Source: Leptolyngbyaceae cyanobacterium CSSed165cm_216 (GTDB lineage Bacteria; Cyanobacteriota; Cyanobacteriia; Phormidesmidales; Phormidesmidaceae). Taken from it: DNA of 13,688 bases. Below are positions 6,783 to 12,226 of the stretch, in pieces; the stretch's first letter is position 1, and each line of letters starts with the position of its first letter. Under the pieces are notes generated by a model. It searched no databases. It was not told the DNA's origin and saw nothing but the letters and a program-made list of their open reading frames with translations. The stretch is taken from assembly GCA_007135385.1 (NCBI GenBank), contig SLIY01000217.1, forward strand, positions 1 to 13,688. Direction: 5' to 3'. The translations under genes and the position numbers were made by a program.

Positions 6783-7739
6783 TTAGAACGGTAACTTTTT
6801 CTTGCTGGCTTTCTCGCGATCGTAGTCCAGTTCCTTCAGCTTCTTCATAATCCGGCTGAAGTATTCCTGCATGTACTCTTCTAGGGTGGTGATGTCTTCC
6901 TGGGGAATACCAAACACTTGGTACACCTCATCCATGGGAGCGTCTAAGGCTTGACTACCGGCCACCACTTCCACAAACGCTAGGCGATCGGCAAAATTCC
7001 AGCCCCACTGAAAGAACTGAGCTACCCGGCGAATGGCCCGCAGCAACCCCAAGGAAATGCGCGACACCTTGGCCGTTTGACCACACTTGCGCTCGCACAG
7101 ACGAATAATTTCGTAGGCCCCCCAGGCCCGGGTGCCCGCCAGGGGATAGCTACGACCCACCGTTTCGGGCAATTCCAGCGCCTTGACGGCAAATTTAGCG
7201 ATGTCTTGGGTATCCATATAGGCGATCGGGGCGGCTTCGCCCATTACCCAGATAGATTGCTTTTCTAGGATAGGAATGGCGTATTGGCCAATTAGCCCCT
7301 GTAGAAAACCGCAGGGTTGCAAAATCGTATAGTCTAGGTCAGATTCTGCTAAGAACTTCTCGGTACAGCGCTTCACGTCCATGAGGGGAACGTGGGGAAA
7401 TTTATCAGCATTCAGAATTGAAACAAACACGTACCGTTTAATCTCAGCCGATTGAATCGCCTTGATCAGGTTAACCTTGCCATGCCAGTCCACGTCCATG
7501 ACAGACTCCGAGGGGCGGGCGGTGGCCGCATCAATCACTGCATCAACCCCCTCTAGAGCTGGCGGTAATGACTCTGGCCGACAGAGATTCCCGCGTACCA
7601 ACTCAACCCCCCATTCCCTGAGGAAGCCGGCCCGCTGAGCGCTGCGGACAAGACAACGGACATCGTGCCCCTCATCCAAAGCACGGCGAGCAATTTGTCT
7701 TCCTAGGGTGCCAGTGGCGCCAATAACCAGTACTTTCAT
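6783..7739 (-). CDS. ycf39: Ycf39, NmrA-like atypical SDR (photosystem II assembly factor)
   Basis: This 318-residue NAD(P)-binding Rossmann protein of the NmrA/atypical SDR type has the glycine motif GATGTLG at 7-13. It is followed by RCLVRS, the DAVIDAA strand and FVSILNADKFPHVPLMDVKRCTEKFLAES. These features and the length match Ycf39, which in cyanobacteria forms a complex with high-light-inducible proteins and helps deliver chlorophyll to newly made PSII reaction-centre proteins. The lysine-rich C-terminus (residues about 296-318) is typical. petM lies 78 bp upstream on the same strand, so co-transcription is plausible. Its stop codon is only 2 nt from the stop of the convergent chelatase gene. 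Confidence 0.9.
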   Translation of the reverse strand: MKVLVIGATGTLGRQIARRALDEGHDVRCLVRSAQRAGFLREWGVELVRGNLCRPESLPPALEGVDAVIDAATARPSESVMDVDWHGKVNLIKAIQSAEIKRYVFVSILNADKFPHVPLMDVKRCTEKFLAESDLDYTILQPCGFLQGLIGQYAIPILEKQSIWVMGEAAPIAYMDTQDIAKFAVKALELPETVGRSYPLAGTRAWGAYEIIRLCERKCGQTAKVSRISLGLLRAIRRVAQFFQWGWNFADRLAFVEVVAGSQALDAPMDEVYQVFGIPQEDITTLEEYMQEYFSRIMKKLKELDYDREKASKKKLPF

Positions 7740-7817
7740 GAGGGGATTGATACAAAAGTTAACTTATTCATCTAAGGATATCAGATGACTCCCCCGGAAT
7801 TGGGCAAACCACTAAAT

Positions 7818-7922
7818 CTACTCTTCACCACCCTGGACCCGTAACATCAAAAAGCCCAGGCCCAGGCCCACCAGGGTTAGGGTAAACAGCAGAATTGCGG
7901 TATTAAAAATTTCGCCACCCAT
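7818..7922 (-). CDS. petM: Cytochrome b6f complex subunit VII (PetM)
   Basis: A 34-residue frame starts at the ATG on 7922-7920 and ends at TAG on 7820-7818. The translation begins MGGEIFNTAILLF, continues through a single hydrophobic helix (about residues 8-27, LTLVGLGLGFLML) and ends in VQGGEE. Length, single membrane span and the (V/I)QG-acidic tail match PetM, a small subunit of cytochrome b6f in the thylakoid membrane. A strong ribosome binding site, GGAGGAGAG, lies 3 nt before the start. The gene is shorter than usual gene-finder cut-offs and is easily missed. It is co-directional with ycf39 and divergent from pdxA. Confidence 0.9.
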   Translation of the reverse strand: MGGEIFNTAILLFTLTLVGLGLGFLMLRVQGGEE

Positions 7923-7940
7923 GGTCTCTCCTCCAGCAGC

Positions 7941-7946
7941 ACTATA
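7941..7946 (-). promoter_or_regulatory. Candidate -10 box for petM
   Basis: On the minus strand TATAGT lies 18 bp before the start codon, just upstream of the strong ribosome binding site. This implies a very short leader if used. No convincing -35 box is seen, so the call rests on the -10 alone. Confidence 0.25.
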
Positions 7947-8023
7947 GTGATTAAGGTCAGGGGCTGTGACTACCCCTAACCGCCCTCATTTTAGACCAGT
8001 TTGGTAATCCACCTAACCCGACG

Positions 8024-9130
8024 ATGACCGCATTTCAGCCAGTCCCCAGGGCAACCGCCAACTGCCAATTTTCTCAGCCTCCTCGCCCCCGCCTAGCGAT
8101 TCCCATTGGGGATCCAGCAGGCATTGGCCCAGAAGTGATACTCAAGGCCCTGACGGATCGAGACTGGAGCGCGATTGCGGCGATTACCCTAGTGGGTACA
8201 GCCGCCTACCTGCATCAAACCCAAACGGCCCTGGAGTCGGCGGGCAACCTTACCCTGCCAGGCAGCGTTGAACTCATGGAGGTAGCCCCACCCCAGCCTC
8301 TGGACCAGATTTCCTTTGGCCAGGAGAGTGCCGCCACCGGGGCCGCCAGCTTTGCCTATGTAAAGACCGCGATTCAGCACACCATGGCCGGGGGCTTCGA
8401 CGCCATTGTCACGGCCCCCATTGCCAAATCCGCCTGGAAAGCGGCTGGCCATCACTACCCTGGGCAAACTGAACTGTTGGCAGAAGGGGCAAACTGCGAT
8501 CGCTTTGCCATGGCCTTTGTGGCCCAGTCGCCCCACACCAGTTGGTGCTTGCGCACCCTGCTGGCCACCACCCATATTCCTTTGGCCCAGGTGCCCCAGG
8601 CGCTGACTCCCCAGGGGCTGAGCCAAAAACTAGAGATTTTGATTCACAGTCTGCGCCAGGACTTTGGCTTGCGTCAGCCTAAAATTGCCCTGGCGGGCCT
8701 GAACCCCCACAGCGGTGAAGGGGGACAACTCGGGCAAGAAGAACAAGCCTGGCTAATTCCCTGGGTAGCTGAACAGCGGCGGCGCTATCCCCAGGTGCAG
8801 ATCGATGGCCCTGTACCACCGGACACCCTCTGGGTCCGTCCCGGCCAGGCCTGGTTTGGCACTGACCCAACCGCGATCGCCCAGACCCACGATGCCTACC
8901 TGGCTCTTTACCATGATCAGGGGCTGATTCCAGTAAAACTGATGGCCTTTGACCGCGCTGTGAACACCACCCTGGGGCTGCCTTTTGTACGTACCTCGCC
9001 AGACCACGGCACCGCCTTTGATATTGCCGGGCGGGGGATCGCCGACCCCAGCAGTATGGTGGCTGCGATCGCCTTGGCGGTGGAGTTGGCGTTGATGCGG
9101 AAGAGGGGATGGGGGGGTGATGGGATGTAG
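8024..9130 (+). CDS. pdxA: 4-hydroxythreonine-4-phosphate dehydrogenase (PdxA)
   Basis: This 368-residue PdxA performs the NAD-dependent oxidation of 4-phosphohydroxy-L-threonine in the DXP-dependent route to pyridoxal 5'-phosphate, in the cytosol. Conserved blocks are RLAIPIGDPAGIGPEV (23-38), TAPIAKSAW (130-138), ATTHIPL (181-187), GLNPHSGEGG (225-234, metal-binding His229), YHDQGLIPVKL (296-306, His297) and TSPDHGTAFDIAG (324-336). The position normally written GHTE reads GQTE (147-150), so the first expected metal-ligand histidine is Gln148. About 22 residues precede the usual first strand; no better start is visible. The last residues and the stop codon are formed by a G-rich repeat, giving an odd RKRGWGGDGM tail. 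Confidence 0.95.
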   Translation: MTAFQPVPRATANCQFSQPPRPRLAIPIGDPAGIGPEVILKALTDRDWSAIAAITLVGTAAYLHQTQTALESAGNLTLPGSVELMEVAPPQPLDQISFGQESAATGAASFAYVKTAIQHTMAGGFDAIVTAPIAKSAWKAAGHHYPGQTELLAEGANCDRFAMAFVAQSPHTSWCLRTLLATTHIPLAQVPQALTPQGLSQKLEILIHSLRQDFGLRQPKIALAGLNPHSGEGGQLGQEEQAWLIPWVAEQRRRYPQVQIDGPVPPDTLWVRPGQAWFGTDPTAIAQTHDAYLALYHDQGLIPVKLMAFDRAVNTTLGLPFVRTSPDHGTAFDIAGRGIADPSSMVAAIALAVELALMRKRGWGGDGM

Positions 9131-9380
9131 ACGCGGAGCGGCTTCCCGCAGGGTAGGGGTGATGGGGGCCTGCCCTGTTCGCGTTCGCGAAGCGTTCCGA
9201 CCGAGGAAAAGCGGCTCCGGAGGAGTAACGGAGTCGAAGGGATGGGGAGAGGGGGGAGAGGGGGTGTAGACGTGGAGCGGCTTCCCGGAGAAGTGGGGAG
9301 GTGGGGTGATGGGGGAATGTCCGGTTCCCCTCTTGGGAGGGGCTAGGGGTGGGTCTGCGGGGGAGGTAGGGGAGACGAGG
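9126..9380. repeat. G-rich mosaic of dispersed intergenic repeats
   Basis: Two copies of a 23-bp unit beginning TGTAGACG and containing GGAGCGGCTTCCCG lie at 9126-9148 and 9265-9287, differing at one base, and both lead into GGGGTGATGGGGG-like sequence. Between them are GCGTTCGCGAAGCG (9181-9194, containing the palindrome TTCGCGAA) and runs of G with the pattern GGGG-AGA-GGGGGG-AGA-GGGGG (9244-9264). Similar GC-rich mosaic repeats are common between genes of filamentous cyanobacteria. The pdxA stop codon (9128-9130) lies inside the first copy. No open frame here looks like a gene. Confidence 0.8.
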
Positions 9381-9601
9381 CGGCTGTATTACAGGTTTGT
9401 TACGACATCAGGAGTGTTTCAGGGAAAAATTACAGCATTTGTTAATGGCAGGTGCCCAAAATTAAGGCGAGAATAAACCAGAGCTGACTAGCCAAATCCT
9501 AAAAACTATCAGTAAACTAGGATACGGAATTTAAAGATTCTTGTCTGGCTTATTTGACTTTCTGGTTTCGTGCAGCTCCTTCGTCATTACAGGGTTTAGG
9601 T
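9381..9601. other. Gene-free upstream region of the DUF4327-like gene
   Basis: Together with the mosaic repeat this forms a gap of about 470 bp without a gene. Composition shifts from very G-rich to A+T-rich near 9387. It probably holds the promoter and leader of the downstream small gene, but I see no clear -35/-10 pair and no riboswitch that I recognise. Confidence 0.4.
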
Positions 9602-9823
9602 ATGCTTCAGTCCCTTCACTACTCAATTGATGTCATTCGTGATGAAGCCCGGCAACTCGTTCAGCATGGGGTGGTCAGCCGTCAGCAACCCATTTATACG
9701 CTGTGCCGCCATATTCCAGCTCGGGAGTGGGCCATAGTTGAGTCGGAACTGGAAGCTTCGGGCTTTCTACTGCGCGATCGCGTTGGCGACCTAATGGGCC
9801 GCGAAGACTGGGAGAACGACTAA
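9602..9823 (+). CDS. DUF4327-like small cyanobacterial protein
   Basis: This is a 73-residue protein beginning MLQSLHYSIDVIRDEARQLV, continuing GVVSRQQPIYTLCRHIPAREW and ending LLRDRVGDLMGREDWEND. From memory this matches the DUF4327 family found in cyanobacteria, whose function is unknown. There is no membrane segment and the tail is acidic. The frame stays open upstream to a TTG at 9554, which would add 16 residues (MTFWFRAAPSSLQGLG) not typical of the family, so the ATG at 9602 is preferred. It stands alone on the plus strand and converges on the DUF72 gene. Confidence 0.82.
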   Translation: MLQSLHYSIDVIRDEARQLVQHGVVSRQQPIYTLCRHIPAREWAIVESELEASGFLLRDRVGDLMGREDWEND

Positions 9824-9854
9824 GGGCTTCCTGGTTATGTCATTCCAGGCAGAT

Positions 9855-9897
9855 CACCTCATCGTCCAGCGATAGAGGTGGGCTGGGGGCAAAGCCC
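9855..9897. terminator. Hairpin pair between convergent genes, possible terminator
   Basis: CACCTCATCG (9855-9864) pairs with CGATAGAGGTG (9870-9880) over a 5-nt loop, with only one bulged A. A second stem GGGC-AAA-GCCC lies at 9887-9897. They sit between the stop of the DUF4327-like gene and the stop of the convergent DUF72 gene. No T-run follows on either strand, so the terminator role is inferred from position and stem strength. Confidence 0.35.
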
Positions 9898-9917
9898 TAG
9901 GTTCCCAACTGGACTTG

Positions 9918-9951
9918 ATCTAGCCGTATCAAAAATCTAGCCGTATCAAAA
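9918..9951. repeat. Perfect 17-bp tandem duplication spanning a stop codon
   Basis: The 17-mer ATCTAGCCGTATCAAAA occurs at 9918-9934 and again, without gap, at 9935-9951. The second copy contains the TGA stop codon of the DUF72 gene (9946-9948) and its last Phe codon. The exact identity suggests a recent duplication. Confidence 0.95.
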
Positions 9952-10869
9952 CAAGCTAAGTTGGGCTGAGGACCCATCGTTCTCAGCCCTTCGCTGTTCG
10001 GCTACATCCCACAGCAGATCGGGGATATTGGCGCCAACCTGTTGTAGGCGGTGGTAGACCTCGCGGGCGATCGCAGGAGACTTGGCCTCTTGGGGACAGT
10101 GGACAAAAAAATAGACATCAGTCCCCTGGCTTAACCATTGGTGTAGCCTGGGCACCCAATCCTGGAAGTAGGGCTGATTCATCGCCAGGGTCGGATGGCT
10201 GATGTAGCGGACAATGGTGAAGGGAGCTGTAATCACAGGTTGTAAGGGCACCTGGGGCTTTTTCCGCTCAGAGCCAACCTGGGGGTCCTCAGAAGCACTG
10301 TTAATACCGTCATAGATGGGCCGCGTATCCAATAGCACCCGCCCCACCCCCATGGCCGCTAGCATTTGGTTTAGGCGGGGGCCATGGGGTTCCTGAAACC
10401 AGTCCAGATGGCGTACCTCCACAGCGATAGGCTGCTGCTGTCGGGGCCACTGGGCCAAGAACTCTCGCAGGTCAGTAAAATTTTCAGGGCTGTAGGTGGG
10501 GGGTAGCTGCAAAAACATTGGCCCAAGGCGATCGCCAAGGGGGGTGAGGGTGTGAATCAGCTGATGGGCCAGGTTGATATGGGGCAGCAGCTTCCCCTGG
10601 TGGGACAATAGCTGCGGCAATTTGGGGCACAACCGAAACCCTGATGGCATGATGCTGGCCCAGCGATCGATGGTTTTGGCGTCAGGCATGGCATAAAAGA
10701 TGGTATTGCCTTCGACCGTGGTCATGCGATCGCAATACAACCTTAAAAAATCCGCCGCTTTACTGCCCTTGGGGTAAAAATCCCCCACCCAGTCCTTAAA
10801 GGCCCAAACAGCACACCCAGTAAAATACGCCCCCACCATCATGGTGTCCCAGCATGTTGACTCTGCCAT
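9946..10869 (-). CDS. DUF72 (YecE-like) family protein with C-terminal QLSLF
   Basis: This is a 307-residue protein. FTGCAVWAFKDWVGDFYP (16-33), TTVEGNTIFYAMP (50-62) and PSGFRLCPKLPQLLSH (75-90) correspond to the start of the DUF72 TIM-barrel family (typical pattern GTSGWxYxxW...FYP...VExNxTFY). LQLPPTYSP, AVEVRHLDWF and VYFFVHCP further fit. The family is widespread and I know of no established biochemical function. A charged insert (about 190-210, SASEDPQVGSERKK) interrupts the barrel. The last five residues, QLSLF, match the bacterial beta sliding-clamp-binding consensus QL(S/D)LF. The start could be M1 at 10869 or the ATG at residue 10, which has GGGA 5 nt upstream; a hairpin abuts the first ATG. 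Confidence 0.83.
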   Translation of the reverse strand: MAESTCWDTMMVGAYFTGCAVWAFKDWVGDFYPKGSKAADFLRLYCDRMTTVEGNTIFYAMPDAKTIDRWASIMPSGFRLCPKLPQLLSHQGKLLPHINLAHQLIHTLTPLGDRLGPMFLQLPPTYSPENFTDLREFLAQWPRQQQPIAVEVRHLDWFQEPHGPRLNQMLAAMGVGRVLLDTRPIYDGINSASEDPQVGSERKKPQVPLQPVITAPFTIVRYISHPTLAMNQPYFQDWVPRLHQWLSQGTDVYFFVHCPQEAKSPAIAREVYHRLQQVGANIPDLLWDVAEQRRAENDGSSAQLSLF

Positions 10870-10887
10870 CCTGCCACAAATGGCAGG
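10870..10887 (-). promoter_or_regulatory. Perfect hairpin directly before the DUF72 start codon
   Basis: On the minus strand CCTGCCA, a TTTG loop and TGGCAGG form a perfect 7-bp stem that ends at the base before the upstream ATG. The 3' arm (GGCAGG) is the only purine-rich sequence near that start. If this ATG is used, the stem would block ribosome access; if the ATG at residue 10 is used, the hairpin lies in or before the leader. Confidence 0.45.
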
Positions 10888-10924
10888 CAGATATAGAGAC
10901 CTTTTTGTTATGGAGGCCTCTTGT

Positions 10925-11025
10925 TAGTACTCTGCGGCATAAGTCGGCCAACTATTTCTGACGCCTGACACCTAGAACCTGACCCCCTCCGTAAAGGTGG
11001 TCATCTTTCTGCCAGGTGGTATTAG
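10925..11025. repeat. Dispersed intergenic element, copy B, with two-heptad core
   Basis: This is the second copy of the element at 1553-1682. The left arm 10925-10961 aligns without gaps to 1553-1589, with six of the seven differences being transitions. The core has only two heptads (GCCTGAC at 10963 and ACCTAGA at 10970) where copy A has six. The right arm aligns with a single-base gap through GTGGTC, CTGCCAG and TATTAG. It lies 4 nt after the stop of the dioxygenase-rhodanese gene and about 55 bp before the DUF72 gene, all on the minus strand, the same arrangement as copy A. Confidence 0.8.
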
Positions 11026-11028
11026 CAA

Positions 11029-12108
11029 TTATTGACGCACAACCGGTAGCTTCGACTCGTTCCAGCTCAGCATGCCACCGCGTAAACTAGCCGCTTCTTG
11101 GCGTCCCTGCTTTTTCAAAATTACCGTCGCCTGGGCCGATCGCCGTCCCGACTTGCACACGGTCACCACCGGCCGGTCAGCAGGAATTTCACTCGCCCGA
11201 TCGTCCAGTTCAGGCAAAGGCAGCCATTGGGCATCGTCAATGTGGCCCAGGTCGCCATTGAATTCATCGGCGCCCCGCACATCCACCACATGAAGCTGTC
11301 CGAGATGTTCAGCCACCCACTGGGGATCAATTTCTTTCACCCCAGCATAGGTCACACGTACTGGCCCCCAATCAGCAATCACGGGCATTTTGCCGTCTTC
11401 GGGACGCCCGCAAACACAGTTAGCTGGAATCGCAATATCAATTTTTTTAGGGTGGGGTAAACCCAGGTTTTCCATGTAGCCGACAAAGTCGTTTTCGTCG
11501 GCTTGGCCACCAATGCGGGGGTTGTAGGCCTTCTCTTCCTGCACGCTGGAAGCTGTCCGCCCGCTATAGTCGTGGGCAGGCCAGATCACACAATCATCGG
11601 GCAAACTAAAGATTTGCTCGGTAATCGAGCGATACATAATGTGGGCATTACCCTGTTGGAAATCGCAGCGGCCCGCTCCCCGAATTAGCAGACAGTCGCC
11701 GGTAAAGGCCATGGAGTGGTCATCGAGCACGTAGGTAATGCAGCCGTCCGTATGGCCTGGGGTAGCCCGCACCTCTAAGGCGCGATCGCCGAATTTAACC
11801 ACATCCCCGTGGTCAAGCAAGTAGTCAGCCCCGCTGACCATATCGCCATAGCGACCCGAAATACCGATTTTAGAGCCGACGGCCTGCTGCATCAGCCAAG
11901 CCCCAGTGACATGGTCGGCGTGGCAGTGAGTATCCAAGGTAGCGAGTAAGGTCAGATCCAACTCTTCAATCAAAGCGCGATCGCGCTGATGTTGCTCAAA
12001 CACCGGGTCAATTAACACCGCTTCTTTGCTGACGGGGTCCGCCAATAAGTAGGTATAGGTCGAGGAATCAGCGTCAAAGAGCTGCCGAAAAATCAAGGGC
12101 TTATCCAC
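11029..12108 (-). CDS. Persulfide dioxygenase-rhodanese fusion (ETHE1-type MBL plus rhodanese)
   Basis: This is a 359-residue two-domain protein. Residues 1-240 are a metallo-beta-lactamase fold of the ETHE1 type: THCHADH (60-66, His61), TPGHTDG (His119), FTGDCLLIRGAGRCDFQQG (Asp138, Arg147). His61, His119 and Asp138 correspond to the mononuclear iron ligands of persulfide dioxygenases, which oxidise glutathione persulfide to sulfite. Residues about 255-356 are a rhodanese domain with VCKSGRRS (317-324) carrying the catalytic Cys318. Similar natural fusions (PRF proteins) couple sulfur transfer from thiosulfate or persulfide with oxidation. The start is GTG at 12108, with AGGAGC about 9 nt upstream. 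It appears to be a single-gene unit. Confidence 0.9.
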   Translation of the reverse strand: MDKPLIFRQLFDADSSTYTYLLADPVSKEAVLIDPVFEQHQRDRALIEELDLTLLATLDTHCHADHVTGAWLMQQAVGSKIGISGRYGDMVSGADYLLDHGDVVKFGDRALEVRATPGHTDGCITYVLDDHSMAFTGDCLLIRGAGRCDFQQGNAHIMYRSITEQIFSLPDDCVIWPAHDYSGRTASSVQEEKAYNPRIGGQADENDFVGYMENLGLPHPKKIDIAIPANCVCGRPEDGKMPVIADWGPVRVTYAGVKEIDPQWVAEHLGQLHVVDVRGADEFNGDLGHIDDAQWLPLPELDDRASEIPADRPVVTVCKSGRRSAQATVILKKQGRQEAASLRGGMLSWNESKLPVVRQ

Positions 12109-12155
12109 TGCGTCAAGCTCCTATTGAGGTAACAAGGTTAACAACTACATTATTC

Positions 12156-12184
12156 ACCATATAACTAAATAGTAAAATCATCAA
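12156..12184 (-). promoter_or_regulatory. Candidate promoter for the dioxygenase-rhodanese gene
   Basis: Minus-strand TTGATG (12184-12179) and TATGGT (12161-12156) are separated by 17 bp in an A+T-rich stretch, about 50 bp before the GTG start. Each hexamer matches the housekeeping sigma consensus at 4 of 6 positions, so this is a moderate candidate only. Confidence 0.35.
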
Positions 12185-12226
12185 CATTGGTAGCCAGGCT
12201 ACGGCAAGGAGTTATGGCCAGCGATC

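Noticed and set aside
8189..8626. 145-codon minus-strand ORF inside pdxA
   Set aside because: It is a shadow of the GC-rich pdxA frame, with low-complexity Gly/Arg content and no recognisable motif.
9554..9601. TTG-start extension of the DUF4327-like protein
   Set aside because: The extra 16 residues do not fit the family start as I remember it, and the ATG at 9602 gives the expected length.
12190..12202. Short inverted repeat GTAGC-CAG-GCTAC downstream of ycf66 as a terminator
   Set aside because: Only a 5-bp stem with a 3-nt loop and no T-run; too weak to call.
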